This document shows, piece after piece, positions 16,885 through 24,849 of a stretch of 64,000 nt of DNA (within the stretch, counting starts at the first letter, position 1; every line of letters begins with the position of its first letter). The notes below the pieces were generated by a model. It searched no databases and was not told the origin of the DNA. It saw only the letters and a list, made by a program, of their open reading frames with translations. Where the stretch lies: positions 3,782,001-3,846,000 of the forward strand of contig NZ_CP143545.1 of the NCBI RefSeq assembly GCF_046237625.1, given 5' to 3'. The position numbers and the translations under genes were made by a program. This stretch comes from Paraperibacillus esterisolvens. Lineage in GTDB: Bacteria > Bacillota > Bacilli > Bacillales > DSM-1321.

Positions 16885-19398
16885 TTATTGCAGCTGCCCG
16901 TGGCAGTTTTTAAATTTCTTGCCGCTTCCGCATGGACACGGATCGTTGCGCCCGACATCCGCCTTTTTGCGGGAAGGCTGCCGTTTAGAGGTTTCGCTGT
17001 CTGTTTTAGGATTAACGGCCTGTCCCTGTGCAACCTCCTGGCGCTCCAGGTTGCTGCGGATCTCGGCCTTCATGATGTATTTCGCCACATCATCCTCAAT
17101 AGCCGCAATCATGGCGTCAAACAGCGCAAGTCCTTCCTCCTGATACTCGCGGAGCGGATCAATCTGGCCATAGGCACGAAGATGGATTCCCTCGCGGAGC
17201 TGTTCCATCGTGTCAATATGATCCATCCATTTGCTGTCGACTGCACGAAGCACGATGACCTTCTCAAACTCGCGCATCTGCTCGTCTGTCAGCTGTTCTT
17301 CCTTTTCATCATAGCGGGCCTTGATCTTCTCAAGGATCAGCTCCTGCATTTCCTCAGGATCCATGCCCTTCAGATCGTCCTCGCTAATATCGCCCTCTTG
17401 CAGAAGGTTTCCGTTGATATAGTCGATAAGCCCTGTGAAGTTCCATTCCTCTTCATCCTCATGAGGGGAAACAAAGGCCTCGAAGTTCCGGGCAAGGGAA
17501 GTCTTGACCATACGCTCAACGATATCACGCAGGTTTTCGCTTTCAAGCACTTCATTCCTCTGTGCATAAATGATTTCACGCTGCTGGCGGAGAACATCAT
17601 CATACTGAAGCAGCTGCTTACGGGCATCAAAGTTATTGCCCTCAACCCGCTTCTGTGCGGATTCAACCGCTCTTGTGACCATCTTGCTCTGGATTGGCTG
17701 GGAATCATCCATGCCGAGGCGCGCCATCAGGTTTTTCATATTATCTGAACCAAAGCGGCGCATCAATTCATCCTCCATGGAAAGATAGAACTGAGTCACA
17801 CCCGGGTCTCCCTGACGTCCGGAACGTCCGCGGAGCTGGTTATCGATCCGTCTGCTCTCATGGCGTTCTGTACCGACAACTGCAAGGCCGCCGAGTTCCT
17901 TCACGCCTTCGCCAAGCTTGATATCCGTACCGCGGCCAGCCATGTTCGTGGCGATGGTCACAGCACCCTGCTCGCCGGCATGAGCGATGATTTCCGCCTC
18001 GCGTCCATGATTCTTCGCGTTCAAGACATTATGTTTTACACCTTTTCGAGTCAAAAGAGTAGAAATCAATTCAGATGTTTCAATGGCAACCGTACCGACA
18101 AGCACCGGCTGGCCCTTTGCATAGCGTTCTGCGATTTCTTCAACCACCGCATTGAATTTTCCTTCCATTGAAGCATAAATCAAATCGGCGCGGTCATCCC
18201 GGACAATGTCGCGGTTCGTCGGGATCGCAATGACCTGCATATTATAGATATTGCGGAATTCCTCTTCCTCTGTCTTCGCTGTACCGGTCATCCCGGAAAG
18301 CTTCTCATACATCCGGAAATAGTTCTGGAAGGTGATCGTCGCAAGCGTCATGCTTTCATTCTGGATCTCCACGCCTTCCTTGGCTTCAATCGCCTGGTGG
18401 AGTCCGTCGCTGTAGCGGCGCCCCTTCATAAGCCGGCCGGTGAACTGGTCGACAATGACAATTTCCCCGTCCTGAATCACATAATCCACATCAAGCTGCA
18501 TGCTGTTATGCGCCTTCAAGGCCTGGTTGATATGGTGATTAAGCGTTACATGGGAAATATCGAATAAGTTATCAATGCCAAAGGCACGCTCAGCCTTCGT
18601 AATTCCATCCTCCGTCAGCTGCACACCCTTGGTTTTCTCATCATAGTTAAAGTCAACATCCTTTTTCAGGGTGCGGACAAACGCATTCGCCTGGATGTAG
18701 AGAACATTCGATTTCTCGGCAGTTCCTGAAATGATCAGCGGCGTCCGCGCCTCATCAATCAGGATGGAATCGACTTCATCAATTACGGCATAATATAGCG
18801 GGCGCTGTACTTTCTGTTCGGTGTAGAGCACCATATTGTCGCGCAGATAGTCAAAGCCAAGCTCATTGTTTGTGCTATAGGTAATATCAGCAGCGTATGC
18901 TTCCTGCTTTTCTTCCTTCGTCATGCTGTTCAGGTTCAGCCCGACAGACAATCCCAGGAAATTGTACAGCTCGCCCATTTCCGTCGCATCACGGCTGGCC
19001 AGGTATTCATTCACCGTTACCACATGCACGCCTTTGCCGGTGATAGCATTCAGATAAACAGGCATCGTGGAAGTAAGGGTCTTACCTTCACCGGTTTTCA
19101 TCTCGGAAATATTACCGTCATGCAGCGAGACACCGCCCATCAGTTGAACGCGGAATGGATACATCCCAAGCACACGGCGGGAAGCCTCGCGCACAACCGC
19201 AAATGCTTCAGGAAGCATACTGTCCAGCTTCTCGCCCTTTTGAAAGCGGCCTTTAAATTCCTCCGTCTTCGCTCGCAGATCAGCATCAGACAGACGCTCC
19301 ATATCCGATGCCAGTGCTTCTATTTGATCCGCCTGTTTCTCCAGGCGTTTTACTTCGCGTTTATTCTGGTCAAACACTTTATTTAAAATCCCCAGCAT
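16885..19398 (-). CDS. secA: preprotein translocase ATPase SecA
   Basis: An 837-aa protein (B. subtilis SecA is 841). The start at 19398 (MLGILNKVFDQNK) has AGAGGAG; the longer frame is unsupported. NBD1 Walker A is MKTGEGKT (about 102-109), Walker B with VIDEVDSILIDEARTPLI, followed by the preprotein-crosslinking and helical-scaffold domains. NBD2 has GRSGRQGDPG. The C-terminal zinc-binding tail CPCGSGKKFKNCHG is complete, indicating SecB-independent or ribosome/lipid contacts. It is the last core gene before the 33-kb accessory block. Confidence 0.97.
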   Translation of the reverse strand: MLGILNKVFDQNKREVKRLEKQADQIEALASDMERLSDADLRAKTEEFKGRFQKGEKLDSMLPEAFAVVREASRRVLGMYPFRVQLMGGVSLHDGNISEMKTGEGKTLTSTMPVYLNAITGKGVHVVTVNEYLASRDATEMGELYNFLGLSVGLNLNSMTKEEKQEAYAADITYSTNNELGFDYLRDNMVLYTEQKVQRPLYYAVIDEVDSILIDEARTPLIISGTAEKSNVLYIQANAFVRTLKKDVDFNYDEKTKGVQLTEDGITKAERAFGIDNLFDISHVTLNHHINQALKAHNSMQLDVDYVIQDGEIVIVDQFTGRLMKGRRYSDGLHQAIEAKEGVEIQNESMTLATITFQNYFRMYEKLSGMTGTAKTEEEEFRNIYNMQVIAIPTNRDIVRDDRADLIYASMEGKFNAVVEEIAERYAKGQPVLVGTVAIETSELISTLLTRKGVKHNVLNAKNHGREAEIIAHAGEQGAVTIATNMAGRGTDIKLGEGVKELGGLAVVGTERHESRRIDNQLRGRSGRQGDPGVTQFYLSMEDELMRRFGSDNMKNLMARLGMDDSQPIQSKMVTRAVESAQKRVEGNNFDARKQLLQYDDVLRQQREIIYAQRNEVLESENLRDIVERMVKTSLARNFEAFVSPHEDEEEWNFTGLIDYINGNLLQEGDISEDDLKGMDPEEMQELILEKIKARYDEKEEQLTDEQMREFEKVIVLRAVDSKWMDHIDTMEQLREGIHLRAYGQIDPLREYQEEGLALFDAMIAAIEDDVAKYIMKAEIRSNLERQEVAQGQAVNPKTDSETSKRQPSRKKADVGRNDPCPCGSGKKFKNCHGQLQ

Positions 19399-19714
19399 GA
19401 AAAGCGCTCCTCTTTTATAAAAGTAAATGAGCCCAGGCATTCGGGCACCCATTGATGAATATATATTTAATTAAGAAAGAATTCGCCAAAAAACAGGAAA
19501 ATCCCTTTACTATACTTCACAAATACTATCTCTAATTTTATCACTTCTGAATCAGTGGTACAACTTAACGCAAAATAAGTCCTTTTTCCCCTATGAAAAA
19601 GTCATAAAAGCACTAGGTAATTGGCAAAAATTATAGTAATATAAATTATATAAAAACACATAGTATGCAGCTAATTTTGATTATATATAAATAAAGCCTT
19701 CAGGATGTGAGATC
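19399..19714. other. 316-bp divergent region between secA and sinR
   Basis: No gene is seen. It is very AT-rich, with the secA leader on the left and the sinR promoter on the right. No GTTCTTT palindrome is present, so the sinR gene shows no autoregulatory site of that type. Confidence 0.5.
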
Positions 19715-20035
19715 ATGATAGGAGATCGCGTTAAAAATATTAGAAAAGAAAAAAGAATGTCCATGTCCGAGTTAGCGGAAAAGGCAGGGGTGGCTAAGTC
19801 TTACTTGAGCTCGCTGGAGAGGAACCTGCAGACCAATCCCTCCATTCAATTTCTTGAAAAAATATCCGTGGTCCTGGGCGTCCCGGTTGACTCCCTGTTG
19901 TTTGACACTCCTTCCAAGGATTCACTCGACAGTGAATGGATGAAAATCATGGCAGAAGCTGTAGACTCTGGTGTGACAAAAGAACAGTTCAGGGAATTCA
20001 TTGAATTCAATAAGTGGAGACAAAAAAAGGAGTAA
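19715..20035 (+). CDS. sinR: SinR-type biofilm repressor
   Basis: A 106-aa protein. Residues 1-65 are an HTH_3 domain nearly matching B. subtilis SinR in the recognition region (AGVAKSYLSSLERNLQTNPSIQFLEKISVVLGV). Residues 72-106 are the SinI/SinR dimerisation domain (LDSEWMKIMAEAVDSGVTKEQFREFIEFNKW). ATG at 19715 follows AGGATGTGAG. SinR represses matrix operons by binding GTTCTYT sites, and such sites occur at several promoters in this window. Unlike B. subtilis, where sinI precedes sinR in tandem, the sinI-like gene here is convergent and downstream. The SinR assignment is strong; its targets here are inferred. Confidence 0.93.
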   Translation: MIGDRVKNIRKEKRMSMSELAEKAGVAKSYLSSLERNLQTNPSIQFLEKISVVLGVPVDSLLFDTPSKDSLDSEWMKIMAEAVDSGVTKEQFREFIEFNKWRQKKE

Positions 20036-20040
20036 AAAAG

Positions 20041-20085
20041 AAATCTTATTTCAGCGTTCATAAGCCTGAAATAAGATTTTTTTTT
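20041..20085 (+). terminator. sinR terminator
   Basis: AAATCTTATTTCAG / CTGAAATAAGATTT, 14-bp stem followed by a run of T. A second smaller hairpin (AACAGCCA/TGGCTGTT, 20097-20118) with T-rich minus-strand 3' side probably ends the convergent sinI transcript. Confidence 0.9.
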
Positions 20086-20139
20086 GACAAAATAAGAACA
20101 GCCATCAGTCTGGCTGTTTTGTATGTATAAATTAATAAT

Positions 20140-20271
20140 CTATTTCTCCCCGCTGGCCGTCTCCTGCAGAAACTCGCGTATTTCCTCTACCTTGATTCCC
20201 AAATCCTTTGCCCGTTTAAAGAGCTTAACCCACTCAAGATCCAGTTCCTGCTTAACAGATTCAATAACCAA
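20140..20271 (-). CDS. sinI: SinI-like antirepressor (TTG start)
   Basis: A 43-codon ORF below usual ORF cut-offs. The minus strand reads GGGAGG, 8 nt, then TTG at 20271. The product has the SinI signature LDLEWVKLFKRAKDLGIKVEEIREFL (about residues 10-35), matching the dimerisation motif LDxEWxxLxxxAxxxGxxxxxxRxFL shared by SinI and SinR, and no DNA-binding domain. SinI sequesters SinR as a heterodimer. The gene is convergent with sinR and is preceded by a c-di-GMP-type aptamer, so its translation is probably controlled by that second messenger. The rare start and the antirepressor role should make output low and tunable. Confidence is high for the domain, moderate for the exact start. Confidence 0.85.
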   Translation of the reverse strand: MVIESVKQELDLEWVKLFKRAKDLGIKVEEIREFLQETASGEK

Positions 20272-20299
20272 CCGAGTAACCTCCCAATTGCCTATATCC

Positions 20300-20380
20300 T
20301 AAGGCAGTCCAGCCGTCATAGTATTTGCAACCTTAGACCCGTGACTTTGCGCCGCTGCCTTTCAGCAGTTTTGCCATTTA
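20300..20380 (-). ncRNA. c-di-GMP-I (GEMM) riboswitch in the sinI leader
   Basis: Read on the minus strand, the leader contains the linear signature of GEMM-I. It has GGCAAAA, then a hairpin CTGC-TGAAAG-GCAG with GNRA-type loop (20368-20355), then GCGCAAAGTCACGGGTCTAAGG, then ACTATGACGGC (tetraloop-receptor region) and GGACTGCC closing the 3' side. Downstream, TGCCT-N8-AGGCA can form an alternative hairpin that competes for the closing strand, and GGGAGG lies 3 nt beyond it. This suggests translational control of sinI. Whether ligand turns expression on or off, and whether the ligand is c-di-GMP or cGAMP (GEMM-Ib), cannot be decided by eye. Confidence 0.85.
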
Positions 20381-20587
20381 TTCTCACATATATAGTGCAA
20401 AGTTAATAGTTAACATCATTATAAAGGACACATAAAAAATAATTTGTAGGTTCTTGTCTTATAAATTCAAGATTTTGCCTATTTTTTTGAGGAATTTTTT
20501 AGTTTTTAACTAAAAAATCCGTTAAATATCTCACTTTTGATAATTATCAGATAATTTCATGTCTAACTTTCTCGAAAAATAGATAAA

Positions 20588-20749
20588 TTAAACCTTCTTC
20601 TTTCTTTCAACCATAATCTTTTCAAAGGCTACAGCATTGAAATGCTTTTGCAGAGAAAGGTCATTGCCGCAATAGGGACAAAGCCACTTTCCCATTTCCG
20701 AACAGCTGAAAGAAGGGCGGCTGCACCGGTAGCAATTTTTTCGATACAT
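20588..20749 (-). CDS. small zinc-ribbon protein
   Basis: A 53-aa protein missed by length cut-offs. TGGAGG lies 9 nt before the ATG. Two Cys knuckles (C6-x2-C9 and C27-PY-C30 with a further C16) suggest a zinc ribbon, followed by a basic helix rich in Lys/Arg (EKIMVERKKKV). It may bind nucleic acid or protein; no named family is recognised. A perfect SinR-like palindrome lies 61 bp upstream, directly against a TATAAT on this strand, so it is a candidate SinR target. Divergent from the VanZ-like gene. Confidence 0.7.
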   Translation of the reverse strand: MYRKNCYRCSRPSFSCSEMGKWLCPYCGNDLSLQKHFNAVAFEKIMVERKKKV

Positions 20750-20810
20750 ATGATTTACCTCCAGATATAACTTTTAAATCGCCGCCTCGTTCCTTATACT
20801 ATGTATTATA

Positions 20811-20826
20811 GTTCTTTAAAAAGAAC
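20811..20826. promoter_or_regulatory. SinR-like operator between the Zn-ribbon and VanZ-like genes
   Basis: GTTCTTT-AA-AAAGAAC, perfect palindrome of two SinR consensus half-sites (GTTCTYT). On the minus strand it abuts TATAAT (20805-20810 region), filling the spacer of the Zn-ribbon promoter. Confidence 0.75.
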
Positions 20827-20920
20827 ATAATGGGAGTGCTTATCCCTTAGAAAATACTGCAATAGCTTTAACCTGATTTCCCGATTAGGAACAGTAGTAT
20901 AAAAGAAGTGAGCTGATACG

Positions 20921-21328
20921 ATGAGGACTAAATACTTATTACCGACAATTCTCTGCTGCTTATTCATATTTGCGTTAACTGCTTCGAGGTTTGCAACTGG
21001 AGAAAGTACATTGGCTTTCATCCAGAATCATATTATGCCCGATTATAATAGTGCGGTGGCGTTAAATGCTTTTTTGCGGAAATCGGCTCATGTTGCTGTC
21101 TTTGGAATTCTTGCCATCCTTACTGATTTTCTTTTACGGAGGAAAAGCGCCGTCTCCTGGCTGCTGACTACCCTGTATGCAGCTGCCGATGAAATCCATC
21201 AGATGTACATGCCTGGCAGAACCGCTTCAATAATGGATGTCTTACTGGACTCCCTGGCAGCCTTGCTCTTTTTAACAATCTTGCAATTTTTACATCCTCC
21301 AAAGGAGAAAAGAGCTGACAGATCCTAA
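20921..21328 (+). CDS. VanZ-like family membrane protein
   Basis: A 135-aa protein with four TM helices (about 5-22, 55-72, 78-95, 108-126). The VanZ-like motif is clear: FLRKSAHVAVFGILA and YAAADEIHQMYMPGRTASIMDVLLDSLAAL. VanZ relatives include the teicoplanin-resistance protein and many small Bacillus proteins of unknown role, several encoded near exopolysaccharide or peptide loci. The gene is convergent with the nucleotidyltransferase of the RiPP-like operon (5-bp gap) and lies beside the SinR-like palindrome at 20811. A weak AAGTGAG-type ribosome site precedes the ATG. Confidence 0.85.
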   Translation: MRTKYLLPTILCCLFIFALTASRFATGESTLAFIQNHIMPDYNSAVALNAFLRKSAHVAVFGILAILTDFLLRRKSAVSWLLTTLYAAADEIHQMYMPGRTASIMDVLLDSLAALLFLTILQFLHPPKEKRADRS

Positions 21329-21333
21329 TTACA

Positions 21334-22320
21334 TTATCTTTCAGCAGGGGCGTTCATCCAGCTCTTTAATTCCTTTAGACTGTGCCGGGCTGTATCAAAG
21401 CTCAGGAATTGATACTCAATAAAATCAAAATAATCCGCCAGCGTTGTTTTTCTGCCTTTTGCAATCAGGTTTTTCCTGAATCTCGACGGTTTTTTATACA
21501 AAAACTCCACTCGTTCATCCAGCATGGGGAGTGCGCCATAAACCAGGCTGATGGTCCTCTGCATGCGCCTGAACGTTTTATGCCTGCGGGCATCCTTCAT
21601 CAGCCTGCTGTATTGAAAGCTGTCTGGCAGTTGAAGGATAAGCACGATAATATCAATGTAATATTTAAGGGAATCCAGGTTATGCCGCCAGCCGTGGAGG
21701 CAGATCATATAAAACGTGTGATACAGCGAGAGTTCTTTGATATGCTTGTGACCCTCATAAGCAGCCGCTCCATCCCAGAATTCCCTGATATCAAAACTGG
21801 CCGTTTCTTCTATTAATATATCCCAGTGCAGTTCAACATTCAGGGACACGGACTGGTTCATGTCCTTATAAAAGCTAGTATGGAAATGTCCCTGAATATC
21901 ATTCTCACACTTTTGAAAATCCAATTCTCTCAAGACATCTCCCGCCCTTTGCACATCCTCGGGCCTGATCAGTAAATCAATGTCCGAGGTAAGCCTGGCA
22001 CCAAGATGCCCCATATATCTTTCAGCAAAGAAAGTCCCTTTTAGCGGAATTACGTCAATTCCTTCCTGTTCAAATCGGTTCAGAATGGACCCGCCCTGGT
22101 TTCTGATGAAAAGATTCTGCAGAAGCGCTTCATGAAAGCGCTGCTTAAGCTTCTCCTCAAAATATTCGGGTGCCTGCTTTAGTTTTTTTGATTTCCTCAG
22201 CAGGTAATACGTCTGTGGACCCACTCCGGACGCTTCTATGTCTGCGAGCATCCGCTCATAATCCAGCCCCTTCTGAGGCAGGCTGGCTTTTGGATCAAAT
22301 AATATTTCCAATAGATTCAT
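21334..22320 (-). CDS. nucleotidyltransferase family protein (NTP_transf_5), RiPP-operon tailoring enzyme
   Basis: A 328-aa protein. The nucleotidyltransferase core is at about residues 90-125: IPLKGTFFAERYMGHLGAR then SDIDLLI, giving the paired Asp of the catalytic site. Later HWDILIEE and HGWRHNLDSLKYYIDI match PF14907. AAGGAG precedes the ATG. In pseudomycoidin-type lasso clusters a homologous enzyme decorates a phosphorylated peptide with sugar, so here it may act after the HprK-like kinase of the same operon. It is the last gene of the five-enzyme operon, 10 bp after the exporter. The substrate is inferred from context only. Confidence 0.82.
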   Translation of the reverse strand: MNLLEILFDPKASLPQKGLDYERMLADIEASGVGPQTYYLLRKSKKLKQAPEYFEEKLKQRFHEALLQNLFIRNQGGSILNRFEQEGIDVIPLKGTFFAERYMGHLGARLTSDIDLLIRPEDVQRAGDVLRELDFQKCENDIQGHFHTSFYKDMNQSVSLNVELHWDILIEETASFDIREFWDGAAAYEGHKHIKELSLYHTFYMICLHGWRHNLDSLKYYIDIIVLILQLPDSFQYSRLMKDARRHKTFRRMQRTISLVYGALPMLDERVEFLYKKPSRFRKNLIAKGRKTTLADYFDFIEYQFLSFDTARHSLKELKSWMNAPAER

Positions 22321-22330
22321 AAGTCACTCC

Positions 22331-24130
22331 TTAAATGGATGCAAGCTCCCGTGTTTCTCCATAACTTTTGAAATTGGACTGATACAGCTTCTGGTATATA
22401 CCTTCCTGGTTAATCAATTGTTCATGCCTGCCCTGCTGGATGATTTTTCCCCCATCCAGGACAAATATCCAGTCAGCATATTTAATCGTAGATAGCCTGT
22501 GAGCAATAATCACCGATGTTTTCCCCGCTGTCAGTTCAGCCAGCCCATGCTGAACCTGGTTTTCAGTTTCTGCGTCAAGAGCTGAAGTAGCTTCGTCCAG
22601 CAGCAGGATCGGCGCATCCTTCAGCAAGGCCCGGGCAATCGCTATTCTCTGTTTTTGGCCGCCGGAAAGTCTGGCACCCCGTTCCCCCACTTCTGTATCA
22701 TAGCCATCGGGCAGGGAGGTGATGAAATCATGTATATCAGCCTGGCGTGCAGCATTTATCATTTCCTCTTCCGTAACACCCGGCCTTGCCAGTACGAGGT
22801 TTTCTCTTATTGTTCCGGCGAATAAAAAGGTTTCCTGAGAAACGAGTGAAAACATGCTTCTCAAACTCGATACAGTCATATCTTCAATTGATGAGCCGTT
22901 AAGCAGGACTCTTCCGTTCTGCGGCTCATAAAATCCCTGCAGAAGATTCAGGATACTGGTTTTACCTGCTCCGCTTGGGCCGACAATGGCCGCGGTCATG
23001 CCTCCGGGAATGACAAAATTCAAGTTTTGGAATAGAACCTGCCCTTCTTCATGGCTGAAGGTTACATCCTGAAATTCAATATCTGCGGTATGGGAATCTG
23101 GTTTTTCATAGGAAGGCAGCTCTTTCACAGCACCGTCAGTATCCAGGACCCTGCCGATCCTCTCAAGAGCCGTAATCGACCTTTGCAGGGCTGCCCATTG
23201 CCCCGCAATCCCTGTCAGGGGATATACAAGATGGCCCACCAGATTTGTAAAAGCCAGCAGGGACCCCACCGACATCTCACCCTTTGAAACATAAAAGGCA
23301 CCGAGACACAGGCAAAGGATGAAAACAAAGGAATTTACCAGCTGCCCTCCGCTATAAAACCAGCCCTGGACCTTTGCAAACCCCATTTCGAGCTTATACA
23401 AGTCTTCACTTTTTGAAGCAAAGTCCTGATAGGTGCTTTTCTCCAGAGTAAATGACCTTATAACCTGAAATCCCTGGAATGTTTCTGACAGAAGGATATT
23501 GATCCTCCCCAGTAAATCATTCATCCGGCGGCTTGTGCGCCTGAGCAGGAGGCCAAATACTACGCCGGCAATCATGGCGGCCGGTGATGCCGCCAGACTC
23601 CATAGCACAAGTACGGAATTTATTTGATACAGGTAGACGAATACGGCTATATAGATAAGGGGCAGCCTCACCAGTTCTATTAAGTTTGAGCCTATCACTC
23701 CATCCACATGGTGGATATCATTTGTGAAATGGGACATCAGGTCTCCTGAAACAAAAGCAGCTGATTTCCCTGCCGGAAGCCTCAATATCCGGCTGAACAG
23801 CAGATTTTTTAGATCACGCTTAACCCCATTGGCGGCTGCGGTCTCCAGGCAAATGTTCAAGTAACCGCTGGCCGCACCAAGCAGAATCAAGGCCGCACCT
23901 CGCCAGAGCATTCCTCTCAATTCCGCCAGATCCCCCCTTACCGCCGCATCCGTAACATGCCCGTAAAAGGAAGCAAAGGCAATGGTAAAAAAGATATCTG
24001 TAAAAAGGAGAAGGGATAAGCCAGCATAATACTTTTTGTTTTTCAGGATCAGTGGTGCGAGCAAATCGTATACCCTTCTAAAATCCTTCATTTTAAAATA
24101 GGACCTTAAGTTCCTCAGTCTTAGCTCCAT
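22331..24130 (-). CDS. ABC exporter (fused permease-ATPase) of the RiPP-like operon
   Basis: A 599-aa half-transporter. Six TM helices lie in residues 35-310 and the ATPase in about 350-590: Walker A GPSGAGKTS, Q-loop FSLVSQETF, signature LSGGQKQRIAIAR, Walker B ILLLDEATSALD and switch His IIAHRLST. No N-terminal C39 peptidase domain is present, so leader removal must be done by another protein, most simply the peptidase encoded just upstream. ATG at 24130 lies 8 bp after that peptidase stop. Proposed export of the modified precursor-derived peptide. The family match is certain; the cargo is inferred. Confidence 0.9.
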   Translation of the reverse strand: MELRLRNLRSYFKMKDFRRVYDLLAPLILKNKKYYAGLSLLLFTDIFFTIAFASFYGHVTDAAVRGDLAELRGMLWRGAALILLGAASGYLNICLETAAANGVKRDLKNLLFSRILRLPAGKSAAFVSGDLMSHFTNDIHHVDGVIGSNLIELVRLPLIYIAVFVYLYQINSVLVLWSLAASPAAMIAGVVFGLLLRRTSRRMNDLLGRINILLSETFQGFQVIRSFTLEKSTYQDFASKSEDLYKLEMGFAKVQGWFYSGGQLVNSFVFILCLCLGAFYVSKGEMSVGSLLAFTNLVGHLVYPLTGIAGQWAALQRSITALERIGRVLDTDGAVKELPSYEKPDSHTADIEFQDVTFSHEEGQVLFQNLNFVIPGGMTAAIVGPSGAGKTSILNLLQGFYEPQNGRVLLNGSSIEDMTVSSLRSMFSLVSQETFLFAGTIRENLVLARPGVTEEEMINAARQADIHDFITSLPDGYDTEVGERGARLSGGQKQRIAIARALLKDAPILLLDEATSALDAETENQVQHGLAELTAGKTSVIIAHRLSTIKYADWIFVLDGGKIIQQGRHEQLINQEGIYQKLYQSNFKSYGETRELASI

Positions 24131-24137
24131 CCTTTAG

Positions 24138-24593
24138 TCACACCTTTTGGCTGAACCGGTTTTTCTGATATAGGAACCTGCGCAGGATAATAGTCAGCAG
24201 AGGATATCCGGTGATAAGCTTTCCCCACAAATTAAATGCGGCACCCGAGGTCCCAAGCTCATTGCCGCTTCTCCTGATTACAGCAAGTCTCCCAATAATC
24301 CTGCCCTCAGAAACAGGCTCATCCACAGCGAGATTGGTATCTCCTTTAAATAAAAAAATGTCCTCGTCATCTGTGGAGAGACGCTGGATGAAGCGATGGG
24401 CTATAAGCTGGCCCCTCAGCTCAAATAACACAATATGTCCCTTTGAAAGAGAAGCCGGTTCACAGCGGACAAAACGGCAGACATCCCCATTCTTCAATAC
24501 AGGAAACATGCTAAGTCCGGAAGCTGGAAGCTCAATCCACCCTTCTTTTTTAATAGAAGCTTTTAAAAGCTGGATGATGGATTCATCCAGCAT
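24138..24593 (-). CDS. signal-peptidase-like S26/S24 protease of SipW (Ser/His) type
   Basis: A 151-aa protein. The catalytic serine block is S25-G-L-S28-M-F-P near residues 25-31 (SGLSMFPVLKNGD). The region where bacterial type I enzymes have Lys instead reads VLFELRGQLIAHRFI with His66-Arg67, as in ER-type/SipW peptidases, and KGDTN (83-87) follows. It lacks a clear N-terminal anchor but has a hydrophobic C-terminal segment (LITGYPLLTIILRRFLY). It overlaps the PqqD gene by 11 bp. Probable role: removal of the precursor leader. In B. subtilis SipW serves TasA/TapA under SinR; here a SipW-like enzyme again sits in an operon with a SinR-like operator. Confidence 0.82.
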   Translation of the reverse strand: MLDESIIQLLKASIKKEGWIELPASGLSMFPVLKNGDVCRFVRCEPASLSKGHIVLFELRGQLIAHRFIQRLSTDDEDIFLFKGDTNLAVDEPVSEGRIIGRLAVIRRSGNELGTSGAAFNLWGKLITGYPLLTIILRRFLYQKNRFSQKV

Positions 24594-24849
24594 GTTGAAT
24601 TAACCCGACTCCAGCCAGCTCCTGCAGGAACACTTCGACATCCTTCCTTAGGTGGTGAGCTTCAGCACTGAACATACTACCCAACTCTCGAGACAGGCTT
24701 TCTGCCGAATGCGCCTCTTTTAAGAGCGACCAGCAGGCACCTCCCGCTTCGTTCAGCCGGGTAATGGTGAATGTATCAGTATTAAGGATCACCCACTCAT
24801 CTTCGAGCTGGGCTGCCTCATAGTTTTTTCTTTGAATATATAAACTCAT
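24583..24849 (-). CDS. PqqD-family peptide-binding protein (RRE)
   Basis: An 88-aa protein. Start ATG 24849 overlaps the kinase stop (TGATG), giving tight coupling; the longer open frame upstream is inside the kinase gene. The PqqD/RiPP-recognition fold is recognisable: LEDEWVILNTDTFTITRLNEAGGACWSLLKEAHSAESLSRELGSMFS...DVEVFLQELAGVGLI. Such proteins bind the leader of a precursor and present it to modifying enzymes, in lasso systems through a YxxPxL motif. The precursor upstream has a related IPKVL motif at residues 9-13. Confidence 0.88.
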   Translation of the reverse strand: MSLYIQRKNYEAAQLEDEWVILNTDTFTITRLNEAGGACWSLLKEAHSAESLSRELGSMFSAEAHHLRKDVEVFLQELAGVGLIQHAG

